A stretch of 10,981 bases of DNA from Puniceicoccaceae bacterium (GTDB lineage Bacteria > Verrucomicrobiota > Verrucomicrobiia > Opitutales > Coraliomargaritaceae). The stretch is taken from assembly GCA_003567255.1 (NCBI GenBank), contig PWZW01000310.1:1-10981 (forward strand), in the 5' to 3' direction. This document shows, one piece after another, positions 1-7,782 of the stretch (positions are counted from its first letter, which is position 1; every line of letters starts with the position of its first letter). The notes beneath the pieces were generated by a model that worked only from the letters and a program-made list of their open reading frames with translations, ran no database searches and was not told the DNA's origin. A program made the position numbers and the translations under genes.

Positions 1-28
1 ATTTTAGCCCTTTTATTCCGGAATTCCC

Positions 29-1171
29 ATGAATGTCGATCTTGCCCAGAAGTCCTACTTTCTTCGGCTGCCGCCGACTGGATTTCTTGTCGTTGTCTGT
101 GTGCTTGGGCTGACTCTGCTCGGGCTTGTCGTGTTGTTTAGCGCAAGCCAATCCATGCACGAAAATCCCGCCTTTCTGCTGCGTCGACAAATTACCTGGC
201 TCGGGCTCGCGCTTTGCGCGGGCGCCGTTGCGATGTTTATTGATTTGGAAAAAATCCGTCCCTTTATTTGGATTTTAGCCCTTAGCTCGCTGGTGCTTCT
301 CATAATTGTGCTGATTCCCGGGATTGGTATACGGGTGAATGGGGCTCAGCGGTGGTTGGGTTTTGGTTCGGTAAGGTTTCAGGTCTCCGAGTTTGGAAAG
401 CTAGGCCTCATTTTTCTCCTCGCGCATTACCTCGCGGTGAACCGGAGACGCATGTCGGAAATGGTAGCAGGGTTTTTCATCCCTTGTACAATCATCGGTC
501 TTTTTTGTGCCTTGATCATTCTTGAGCCAGATTTTGGCACGGCGTTGCTCTGTGGAGTGGTTGGCGGTACGCTGCTCTTTCTCGCGGGAGCAAAACTTCG
601 GTACTTGATCCCTGCGGGAATAGGGGCACTCGCGTTGTTTGCGGTCGCAGTTTGGCACGACCCGGTGCGCCTGCGGCGGGTGACCTCCTTTTTGGACATG
701 GAGGGTACGCGTTCGGATGCCTCCTACCAACTGTGGCAAGGCATTCTTGCCTTCGGCGCAGGCGGCCTTGGCGGGGTTGGCGTTGGCAGTGGGCGTCAAC
801 AAATGGCTTTCCTGCCGGAGGCGCATACGGATTTTATTTTTGCCATTGTTGGAGAAGAGTTGGGCTTCTTCTTTACGGCTGGAGTGGTCGCTCTTTTTTT
901 AACGATCTTTTTGATTGGCGTCATCAAGCTGCGTAATGCTCCAAATTTATACCAGTACCTTGTGGTCTTTGGTGCGTTGATCATGCTTACGTTTCAGGCA
1001 TTGATAAATATTGGGGTGGTCACGGGTTGCCTTCCAACCAAGGGGATCTCCCTTCCCTTTATCAGCTACGGAGGATCCAATTTGGTTTTTATGTTCATCT
1101 TCATTGGAATTCTTTTGAACGGGGTCCGTACATGGGAGTTGCCGAGAGCTTATCGCGCGCGTGACCTATGA
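29..1171 (+). CDS. ftsW: FtsW, septal peptidoglycan glycosyltransferase (SEDS family)
   Basis: FtsW is the multi-pass inner-membrane glycosyltransferase that polymerises lipid II at the division septum with its partner class B PBP. The 380-residue protein is a normal length and almost entirely hydrophobic helices, the first at about residues 18-42. The family's extracellular-loop motif PEAHTDFIFAIVGEELG is present; its Asp is D268, matching the catalytic Asp of SEDS proteins. The late motif LPFISYGGSNL is also present. Presence between cell-wall genes and next to murG favours FtsW over the paralogue RodA. No strong Shine-Dalgarno precedes the ATG. A frame open from the window's left edge ends in a TGA at 30-32, overlapping the ATG by four bases; this may be the tail of the upstream gene (murD in many dcw clusters), but only nine residues are visible. 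The stop overlaps the murG start as ATGA. Confidence 0.95.
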   Translation: MNVDLAQKSYFLRLPPTGFLVVVCVLGLTLLGLVVLFSASQSMHENPAFLLRRQITWLGLALCAGAVAMFIDLEKIRPFIWILALSSLVLLIIVLIPGIGIRVNGAQRWLGFGSVRFQVSEFGKLGLIFLLAHYLAVNRRRMSEMVAGFFIPCTIIGLFCALIILEPDFGTALLCGVVGGTLLFLAGAKLRYLIPAGIGALALFAVAVWHDPVRLRRVTSFLDMEGTRSDASYQLWQGILAFGAGGLGGVGVGSGRQQMAFLPEAHTDFIFAIVGEELGFFFTAGVVALFLTIFLIGVIKLRNAPNLYQYLVVFGALIMLTFQALINIGVVTGCLPTKGISLPFISYGGSNLVFMFIFIGILLNGVRTWELPRAYRARDL

Positions 1172-2295
1172 GTCATTTTTTGATCGTTTGCGGTGGTACC
1201 GGAGGGCACCTTGCGCCGGGAATTTCAATTGGGGAGGCCCTCCTCGAAAGGGGCCACTCCTGCAAGTTGCTGATCAGCCGAAAGGCGGTTGATGCCAAGT
1301 TGATAGAGAAATATCCTGGCCTTGCTTTCCTGAAAGCTCCGGGGCGTGCGTTTTCCGGTGGTTTGCTTTCTTTGCCCAAGAGCATTTTTGCGTTGATGCA
1401 GGGTTTCTTTTTTGCCCGACGTTTGATTCGTTCCGAGCAGCCTGACCTTATCCTTGCTTTTGGCGGATTTTTATCTTTCGGCATTGTCTTGGCCGCGCGT
1501 TTGAACGGAGTACCCGTCGCTTTGCACGAGGCCAATTGCGTGCCAGGAAAGTCGATACGCTATCTTCGAAGGCTGGCGCACCGAATCTATCTGCCCGAGG
1601 GGGTCAGCCTGAAGGGCGTTGGCCTTAAGGTGGTCCGCAACTTTGGCTACCCGGTTCGGAAGGATGTGGTCCACATTTTGAAAGCTGATGCCTATCAGGC
1701 TCTGGAAATCGAGGTGCATCACAAACTGTTGGTTGTGTTGGGAGGAAGTCAGGGTGCCGCCGCCCTGAACCAATGGGCCCGCGACAACTTTGCTGCATTG
1801 GCTTGCAAAGGAATCACCCTTTACTGTGTGACAGGTTTGGACAAGGGAGCTGCCGAGCGACTTTGTGAAAAGGCTAAAGACGGCGTTGAGGTATATGGCT
1901 ACTTTGTACCGTTTACCAAACAAATGGGAGAATTGGTCTCGGCCGCAGATTTGATCATATCCCGCGCGGGAGCAGGCTCTATTGCCGAGATCACCCGTTG
2001 TCGGGCTCCTTCTTTGCTCATCCCGTATCCTTTCGCAGCCGACGACCACCAGCAGGCAAACGCGGCCATTCACGAAAAGCACGGCGCCTGCGTTGTGCTC
2101 CCACAAACCGATTTGCATCGTTTACGCGATGAGGTCGAGACACTCATTTTCAACGATTGGCTCCTCAGCCAGTTCAAATTGAATATGACAAAGCTTGATC
2201 AAGAAAATGAGGTCGACCTTATTGCTCGTGACCTTGAAGGTCTTATCCATGGTCCAAGCGAATCAGACTCTGCGCAGAAGGAGGTTTCGGCGTGA
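1168..2295 (+). CDS. murG: MurG, UDP-GlcNAc transferase forming lipid II
   Basis: MurG transfers GlcNAc from UDP-GlcNAc to lipid I on the inner face of the cytoplasmic membrane, making lipid II, the substrate of FtsW. The 375-residue GT-B protein has the N-terminal glycine-rich loop GGTGGH at residues 9-14, a hydrophobic and basic patch around 70-110 that usually contacts the membrane, and HEANCVPGK near 124-132. Its C-terminal domain has GGSQGA at 192-197, SRAGAGSIAE at 265-274 and DDHQQAN at 292-298, all UDP-GlcNAc-binding landmarks of the family. The ATG overlaps the ftsW TGA by four bases (ATGA), and the stop overlaps the GTG start of the next gene (GTGA), so translational coupling is likely on both sides. 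Nothing looks broken. Confidence 0.96.
   Translation: MSHFLIVCGGTGGHLAPGISIGEALLERGHSCKLLISRKAVDAKLIEKYPGLAFLKAPGRAFSGGLLSLPKSIFALMQGFFFARRLIRSEQPDLILAFGGFLSFGIVLAARLNGVPVALHEANCVPGKSIRYLRRLAHRIYLPEGVSLKGVGLKVVRNFGYPVRKDVVHILKADAYQALEIEVHHKLLVVLGGSQGAAALNQWARDNFAALACKGITLYCVTGLDKGAAERLCEKAKDGVEVYGYFVPFTKQMGELVSAADLIISRAGAGSIAEITRCRAPSLLIPYPFAADDHQQANAAIHEKHGACVVLPQTDLHRLRDEVETLIFNDWLLSQFKLNMTKLDQENEVDLIARDLEGLIHGPSESDSAQKEVSA
2278..2285 (+). promoter_or_regulatory. Strong Shine-Dalgarno for the murC-murB GTG start
   Basis: The sequence AAGGAGGT lies inside the end of murG with six bases before the GTG at 2292. This perfect spacing supports GTG rather than an internal ATG as the start. The ATG at 2296 is in another frame. 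Confidence 0.8.
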
Positions 2296-4616
2296 ATGAA
2301 TCAAATAACACACGTCCGTGGCTCTTTCTCGGTATCGGTGGCATGGGCATGGCGCCGCTTGCAATCCTGCTGGCTCGCTCCGGTCAAAAGATTGTCGGGC
2401 ATGACAATGGCCTGCCTGAGCCGGTCCGTGCTTTGTTGGTCGATGCGGGTGTTCAGCTGGCAGATTTTGTGTTTGAAGAGGAGTTGGATCAATTTGCCCG
2501 CTTGGTTTACTCCTCTGCACTGCGTGCGGAGCATCCCCTGATTTGTGCGGCCAAGGCTGCAGGTATTGAAACGTTACGTCGGGGGGAGATGCTTGCCAAA
2601 GTAGCTGCCGACAAGCGCCTCATTGCCGTGGTGGGAAGTCATGGAAAAACCACAACTACTGCACTTATGGTGAGCGCTTTGGCTAAAGCGGGTGTAGAGG
2701 TGAATTCACTGATTGGCGGCTTGCGTCAAGACGGGCTACCCCCGGCCCATTATGCAGACTCCCCCTGGTTAATTGCCGAAATTGACGAAAGCGATGGGAC
2801 CATTGAGAACTTTTCGCCAGAGGTGTCGCTTTTTGTAAACCTCGACTGGGATCACGCTGATTTTTACCCTGACGAAACGAGCCTATTGTCAGCATTTAGT
2901 CGCCTTGCGAAGCGGACGAAGCGTGTGGTATTGTTACCTGGTTCCTGCCCCCAAATCGAAGCTGGAGCGGCGCAGGGTTCGGTCGCCTGCGTTTCGTTTT
3001 CCCCGAGTGATATAGAAGACGAATCCACCATGGTCGTTCCTCTGCCGGGAGGAGGGGAGCAGCGCTTTGAAGGCCTTCCGGTCGAGGCTTTTAACCGGAA
3101 AAATGCCTTCGCCGCAGCCAATGCCTTGCTGTCTGTTGGCTTCAAACTGCCCGCAGATGCCTTTAGTGCGTTTTTCGGGGTTCTGCGGCGACAGACGCAG
3201 CGGTACAAAGACGCGGAACAAGTGGTGATTGAAGATTACGCCCATCATCCGAGTGAGCTCAAAGTGCTCATTGCTCATTTGAGAGCCGCTTATGCAGGCG
3301 CTCGCTTGGTTGTCATTTTTCAACCGCATCGATTTTCACGGACCAAGCAATTTGCGTCGGCTTTTAGCGAAGAGTTAAGGGCAGCGGATGCTGTTTACTT
3401 ACTTCCCGTATATGCTGCCCACGAATCGTTTCTTGATGAGGGAACGAGTGAGGCGGTCTTGGCACCTATTTCGGACCGTGCGCAAGCGCTCGCGAGTGGA
3501 TGGTCTGGCTTATCCGCGTTGCACGCGGAAAAATTTCAGGCAAAACAGGCAGGCAGCGCTCGGGTTGTTTATGCGTTTATCGGCGCAGGGGACGTGGAAC
3601 AAACTGCTTCACTGTTTGCCGCCGCGTGTGCCTGTGATGGTGATCGTGCGGCAGCCTGGGAGTTTTACCTAAAGCCAAGACTCTCTCCTTCAACGGTGCT
3701 AAAAGCCGAGGAACCTCTCGCAAAAAAGACCACGATACGGGTCGGGGGCGACAGCCGATTTTATGCGGAACCTGCCTCGGTTCCGGACTTACGTACGTTG
3801 CTGAGGGCGGCTGCACTGTTTGAGATTCCGCACCGCTTCATCGGGCGAGGCTCAAACTTAATTGTTCCCGACGAGGGCTTTTTTGGTATCGTGGTGCGCT
3901 TGAATGCAGAAATTTGGCAGAGTGTGAGGATCTTGAAACCGGACCGCATCTTTGTTGGTGCCGGACTCCGGCTAAAGGCGCTCTGTGGGAAAGCGGCTAC
4001 CGCCGACCTCTCCGGGTTTGAGTTCCTGGAGGGCATCCCCGGTTCGGTGGGCGGGTCTTTGCGGATGAATGCCGGAGCCATGGGCAATTGGATTTTCGAT
4101 GTGGTTGAATCGGTGATTTACCTCGATGAGGACGGTTTGCTAAAACGTGTTTCAGCGGATGCCTTTCATGTCGGTTACCGGCAAGTACAGGAGTTGGTTT
4201 CAGGGGTCGCGCTCGGGGCTATTTTTAGACCGGTCGGAGTTACTGATAGCCAAAAAATTAGAGGGCAGATGGATACTTACGCCCAGAGTCGGAAAGAATC
4301 CCAGCCGCGGGAACCCAGTGCGGGTTGTATCTTTAAAAACCCGGAGGGAGGGCATGCTGGCAAACTGATCGACGAGAGCGGATTAAAGGGCTTGGTCGAA
4401 GGTGGAGCAAAGGTCTCCGAAGTACATGCAAACTTCATTGTGAATACCGGGGGCGCAACTTCCGCAGATATTATTCGGTTGGTGCACAAAGTGCGCGAAA
4501 AGGTCGCAGAGCGGACGGGCATTTCCTTGGAACCAGAGGTTTTACTTCTTGGGGATTCGTGGGAAAGCTGCTTTGAACGTCTCGATGCACATTTGGAGAA
4601 AAGGTCCACGTTATGA
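2292..4616 (+). CDS. murC/murB: MurC-MurB bifunctional fusion: UDP-MurNAc L-alanine ligase / UDP-enolpyruvoyl-GlcNAc reductase
   Basis: One uninterrupted 774-residue frame joins two cytoplasmic enzymes of consecutive steps. MurB reduces UDP-GlcNAc-enolpyruvate to UDP-MurNAc; MurC adds L-Ala with ATP. The MurC half (about 1-445) has GIGGMGM at 14-20, the ATP loop GSHGKTTTT at 115-123, DESDG at 165-169, DWDH at 185-188, AHHPSE at 317-322 and FQPHRFSRT at 343-351. A short linker leads to the MurB half (about 465-774). That half has TTIRVGG ending near 486, GRGSNL at 518-523 (FAD pyrophosphate), IPGSVGGSLRMNAGAMG at 582-598, GYR at 628-630, AGCIFKNPEG at 677-686 and LEPE at 746-749. The residue matching the MurB proton-donor Ser is Cys679. 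Both halves look catalytically complete. Separate genes are the norm; Chlamydia fuses MurC to Ddl instead. The GTG start has an ideal Shine-Dalgarno, and the stop overlaps ddl as ATGA. Confidence 0.95.
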   Translation: MNESNNTRPWLFLGIGGMGMAPLAILLARSGQKIVGHDNGLPEPVRALLVDAGVQLADFVFEEELDQFARLVYSSALRAEHPLICAAKAAGIETLRRGEMLAKVAADKRLIAVVGSHGKTTTTALMVSALAKAGVEVNSLIGGLRQDGLPPAHYADSPWLIAEIDESDGTIENFSPEVSLFVNLDWDHADFYPDETSLLSAFSRLAKRTKRVVLLPGSCPQIEAGAAQGSVACVSFSPSDIEDESTMVVPLPGGGEQRFEGLPVEAFNRKNAFAAANALLSVGFKLPADAFSAFFGVLRRQTQRYKDAEQVVIEDYAHHPSELKVLIAHLRAAYAGARLVVIFQPHRFSRTKQFASAFSEELRAADAVYLLPVYAAHESFLDEGTSEAVLAPISDRAQALASGWSGLSALHAEKFQAKQAGSARVVYAFIGAGDVEQTASLFAAACACDGDRAAAWEFYLKPRLSPSTVLKAEEPLAKKTTIRVGGDSRFYAEPASVPDLRTLLRAAALFEIPHRFIGRGSNLIVPDEGFFGIVVRLNAEIWQSVRILKPDRIFVGAGLRLKALCGKAATADLSGFEFLEGIPGSVGGSLRMNAGAMGNWIFDVVESVIYLDEDGLLKRVSADAFHVGYRQVQELVSGVALGAIFRPVGVTDSQKIRGQMDTYAQSRKESQPREPSAGCIFKNPEGGHAGKLIDESGLKGLVEGGAKVSEVHANFIVNTGGATSADIIRLVHKVREKVAERTGISLEPEVLLLGDSWESCFERLDAHLEKRSTL

Positions 4617-5545
4617 GTCGCTTACCCCCTATCTCGGTCCTATTTGGCGGCGTTGGTTCGGAGCGCGAGGTGAGTTTATCCTCGGGCCAAAACATGATTG
4701 CTGCACTCTCCAAGCGTTTTGAGGTGCGTGGTATCGAGCTTGCGGAGGCTGCGCTTCCCAAATCGCTCGCTGGTTGCCGCGAAACGGTGGTGTTTCCTGC
4801 CCTGCATGGGGAGTTTGGGGAAGATGGTACCTTGCAGGCTATGCTTGAAGCCGGAGGCTATGCCTTTGGCGGATGCGATGCCGCCTCAAGTAAGCGTTGC
4901 ATGGACAAGGCCTTAATCAAGGCAATGGCGAAAAAGTTGAAAATCCGCACTCCGCTAAGCTCGCTTATGCGGAACCCCGGTGATTTTCAGCCGAACGATT
5001 TGATCGCCGCGCTCGGCTCACGGATTGTTGTAAAGCCGAATGACCAGGGGAGTAGTGTGGGTGTTCACTTTGCGCGGGGTATAGATGAGTTGGGCGCACT
5101 TAAAGGTGTTGTCGAGCATGGAGAATGGTTGGCTGAGGAGTGGATTGAGGGACGGGAGCTTACAGTTGGTATACTGAACGGTAAAGCGCTGGGTATCGTC
5201 GAAATCGTGAGCTCAAAGGGGTACTACGATTACGAAGCCAAGTACACTCCGGGGTTTTCTTCGTATCACTATCCAGCAGATATCCCTTCGGACGCAGCCG
5301 TTGAGATTAGCCGTTCAGCTGAATTGATTTTTGCGCAGGCGGGATGTCGGGATTTTGCGAGAGTGGACTTTTTGCTGAGAGGGAACACACCGTTTCTTCT
5401 CGAGATAAATACTATTCCCGGCCTTACTGAAACGAGTTTGCTCCCAAAAAGTGCCACCTGTTTGGGGTACGATTTTGTTAGCCTTGCAGAGGCCATGGTT
5501 CGTCCAGCACTGGAAAGGTTTGGAGCTCAAAAGGAGCAGATTTAG
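4613..5545 (+). CDS. ddl: D-alanine--D-alanine ligase
   Basis: Ddl is the cytoplasmic ATP-grasp enzyme that joins two D-Ala molecules into the dipeptide added by MurF. The 310-residue protein is typical in length. Visible motifs are GGVGSEREVSLSSG at 12-25 (E17 matches the first-D-Ala-binding Glu), HGEFGEDG, GSSVGV at 146-151, and the omega-loop YYDYEAKY at 204-211. R250, D252, E264 and N266 lie in ARVDFLL and LLEINTIPG, matching the metal- and substrate-binding residues. The tyrosine-containing YDYEAKY loop is the D-Ala-D-Ala form rather than the D-Ala-D-Lac form. The ATG overlaps the murC-murB stop by four bases, with GGAGAAAAGG 8 bases upstream. ftsQ begins two bases after the stop. Confidence 0.96.
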   Translation: MSRLPPISVLFGGVGSEREVSLSSGQNMIAALSKRFEVRGIELAEAALPKSLAGCRETVVFPALHGEFGEDGTLQAMLEAGGYAFGGCDAASSKRCMDKALIKAMAKKLKIRTPLSSLMRNPGDFQPNDLIAALGSRIVVKPNDQGSSVGVHFARGIDELGALKGVVEHGEWLAEEWIEGRELTVGILNGKALGIVEIVSSKGYYDYEAKYTPGFSSYHYPADIPSDAAVEISRSAELIFAQAGCRDFARVDFLLRGNTPFLLEINTIPGLTETSLLPKSATCLGYDFVSLAEAMVRPALERFGAQKEQI

Positions 5546-5547
5546 CA

Positions 5548-6495
5548 ATGAAACCGTCCAAGCGTCGCGATTTTGAGTCAGCGGGGGGGCAACAAAGCTG
5601 GCGAGTTCTGCAAGATAGAACGGTCCGGAGCGCGCCCGTTAGGAACTCCACTGGAAGGTGGCGGAGGCGGTTGATCGTCTTCCAGCGGGTGTTTGTCTTA
5701 TTTCTTGTGCTCGCGGGTTTGTTCAGCCTCATCGGCGGAGCAACTTATTTGATTCGGTCAGACTCCGAGAATAAGCTGTCGTTTGCTGCACAGAGCGAAC
5801 CGATCCGCGCCATCCTTTTCAGCACTGACGGTGTGCTTGATGAAGCATGGGTCAGCCGACAACTAAACTTCAGGCCGGGCGTTCGCTTGTTGGAGGCTGA
5901 TGTGTTTGCGCTCAAAGCCCAACTCGAAAACCATGGTCAGGTACGGTCTGCCTCTGTTGAGTTGGTTTTTCCCGCGAGTATCCGTATTCGCTTGCGCGAA
6001 CAAAGCCCGATCATGCGTATCCGTGTGCAAGGACGAAATGACGCGCAACCACGCCAGCGATTAGTTTCGCGGGATGGGACCCTTTATGAAGGTGAACGGT
6101 ACCAATCCGCGACGATCAACTCCCTGCCGTTTTTGATTCCTTTTCGCCATCCTGATGGAAGCATTCAGCCGTTACGCGGGATTGATCGGGTAGCTGAGTT
6201 ACTTGAGGCCGCGGAGCGTCATGACCGAAGTAGGTTTCGCACATGGCGGGTAATCTCACTTGAGCATTTTAGTGGCGAACTTGATTTTCCCGGAGAGATT
6301 ATCGAGGTAAGGACTGCACCGATTGAACGGATTATTTTTTCTGCGCACGATGATTTTGAACGCCAGTTAGATCGATTAGATGCCCTTTTGGCCCATGTGC
6401 AAACGCTGGGGAACCCCTCCATACGACAGATCGATTTATCGCTTAGAGACAGTGCTGCGGTGCGTTTTTCTAGTGGACGTGTGCCGGGAAGTTAG
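5548..6495 (+). CDS. ftsQ: FtsQ/DivIB-type cell division protein
   Basis: FtsQ is a bitopic membrane protein that bridges early (FtsZ/FtsA) and late (FtsB/L/W/I) divisome parts. The 315-residue protein has a basic cytoplasmic tail of about 46 residues, one transmembrane helix at about 48-68 and then a periplasmic region. Residues about 85-152 look like the POTRA domain of the family, with a DEAWVSRQL segment and a VRSASVELVFPASIRIRLRE-like strand pair. The rest would form the beta domain. Sequence conservation in this family is low, so the call rests on topology, POTRA-like pattern and position between ddl and ftsA. AAAAGGAG lies 11 bases before the ATG. The following 73 nt before ftsA are the only sizeable gap in the cluster. 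Confidence 0.88.
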   Translation: MKPSKRRDFESAGGQQSWRVLQDRTVRSAPVRNSTGRWRRRLIVFQRVFVLFLVLAGLFSLIGGATYLIRSDSENKLSFAAQSEPIRAILFSTDGVLDEAWVSRQLNFRPGVRLLEADVFALKAQLENHGQVRSASVELVFPASIRIRLREQSPIMRIRVQGRNDAQPRQRLVSRDGTLYEGERYQSATINSLPFLIPFRHPDGSIQPLRGIDRVAELLEAAERHDRSRFRTWRVISLEHFSGELDFPGEIIEVRTAPIERIIFSAHDDFERQLDRLDALLAHVQTLGNPSIRQIDLSLRDSAAVRFSSGRVPGS

Positions 6496-6568
6496 GTCAT
6501 GTTTTAAAAAGTCCGTATATGTCGGTGTCGACTGAGCCGATGCTGTGGTCGCATTTTGAATTTCCGTC

Positions 6569-7774
6569 ATGAGTAACCGAAAAATCCTTGGAGCCGTAGA
6601 GATCGGTACGAGCAAGATTGCTGTGCTGGTTGGTGAACTCGATGAGGATGATATGCTGAATATTATCGGTCATGGGGTGTGTTCCTCCTCAGGTATCCGC
6701 AAGGGCGCAATTTTTCAGCTAAAAGATGTGAGCGATTGCGTACAGAATGCCATCATCACCGCTGAACAATCTGCCGGAGTTTCACTTTCAGAAGTCTTTC
6801 TTGCCCAAACTGGAGCGCATTTACAGGGGCGTTTCCTGAAGGGAGGTGCCAATGTAAGCGCTGCGGACCGCGTGATTCGGCACGGAGATATCGAACGTGC
6901 GCAGAAAGATGCGAAAAGTTTTAGCCTGGAAGGCGGCCGTGTCTATGTGAATCATATCCGGAATCCTTTCCTCGTCGACGGCCAGACCGTTGAGGAACCA
7001 CTGGGGCGAATTGGAAGTCGGATCGAGGCTTGTTATTGGTCAGTGGATGCCTCGCAGCGTGTGCTTAGCGATCAAATGCGCGTAATTAACGGCATTGATA
7101 TCAATGTCCGGGATGTTATCTTGTCTAGCAGCGCCTCGGCTGCGGCGGTCACCAGTGAGGTGGAGAAGGATACTGGCTGTTTGGTGATCGATATCGGAGG
7201 GGGCACCACCGATTTCGTCTTGTATCATTCAGGCTACATCGTGCGCACGGGCGTCATTCCCGTCGGTGGAGATCACTTGACGAACGACTTGAGTATGGGA
7301 CTACGGCTCGCCCGTCGCTTGGCGGAGGACTTTAAGTTGCGGCACGGGCATGCCATCGCCAGGAAAGAGGACCGCGCCCACCGTGCATGGGCCGTGGGGG
7401 ACCGGTCGGTGGGCGATCGAGAGTGCAGTCTTTATGCCGCCCGCAAAATTATCGAAGAGCGACTGCGGGAAACTTTCTTCTTTATTCAAAATGAACTCGG
7501 AGATTTTCTTCAAAGTCGAGGGATAGGTGCAGGGGTCGTGTTGACGGGTGGTACGGCGAATTTACCGGGAATTGCCGACTTGGCGGAAAAATGTTTTAAC
7601 GCGCCCGCCCGTACGGGTAGGCCACCGCAAGGTGTGAAAAGCTCCTTGGCCGGGCCGGAGTACAGCACCTGCGTCGGGCTATTGACCTACGCTATCGGTG
7701 CGGATGAAGCCGAAGGGCAAGAGACGGAAGCTCCGCGGTTCCTCCGAAAAATCCGCAGTCTCTTCAATCTTTAG
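6569..7774 (+). CDS. ftsA: FtsA, actin-like membrane tether of the Z ring
   Basis: FtsA is an actin-fold ATP-binding protein that anchors FtsZ filaments to the cytoplasmic membrane and recruits later division proteins. The 401 residues include the first phosphate loop AVEIGTSKIA at 9-18, an FtsA-specific 1C/SHS2 region at about 85-165, and the second phosphate loop VIDIGGGTTDF at 206-216. The adenosine motif LTGGTANLPG starts at 325. The C terminus (FLRKIRSLFNL) is a short amphipathic basic helix of the kind that inserts into the membrane. The gene is preceded by a 73-nt gap, and I see no Shine-Dalgarno before the ATG. A weak TATATG at 6516-6521 lacks a convincing -35 partner, so an internal promoter is possible but not shown. 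The stop codon overlaps the ftsZ ribosome-binding site. Confidence 0.95.
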   Translation: MSNRKILGAVEIGTSKIAVLVGELDEDDMLNIIGHGVCSSSGIRKGAIFQLKDVSDCVQNAIITAEQSAGVSLSEVFLAQTGAHLQGRFLKGGANVSAADRVIRHGDIERAQKDAKSFSLEGGRVYVNHIRNPFLVDGQTVEEPLGRIGSRIEACYWSVDASQRVLSDQMRVINGIDINVRDVILSSSASAAAVTSEVEKDTGCLVIDIGGGTTDFVLYHSGYIVRTGVIPVGGDHLTNDLSMGLRLARRLAEDFKLRHGHAIARKEDRAHRAWAVGDRSVGDRECSLYAARKIIEERLRETFFFIQNELGDFLQSRGIGAGVVLTGGTANLPGIADLAEKCFNAPARTGRPPQGVKSSLAGPEYSTCVGLLTYAIGADEAEGQETEAPRFLRKIRSLFNL

Positions 7775-7779
7775 GAGGG
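7773..7779 (+). promoter_or_regulatory. ftsZ Shine-Dalgarno overlapping the ftsA stop
   Basis: AGGAGGG begins inside the ftsA TAG stop and ends three bases before the ftsZ ATG at 7783. It is one of the strongest ribosome-binding sites in the window, as expected for the most abundant division protein, and it fixes the ftsZ start. Confidence 0.8.
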
Positions 7780-7782
7780 TTC

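Noticed and set aside
401..826. Long minus-strand ORFs inside ftsW, and similar ones inside murG, murC-murB and ftsZ
   Set aside because: They are shadows of well-supported + strand genes with no recognisable motifs or ribosome-binding sites.
2292..4616. MurC-MurB fusion as an assembly artefact
   Set aside because: The frame is continuous through a plausible linker with no stop or frame change, and the gene is tightly placed with coupled starts and stops on both sides.
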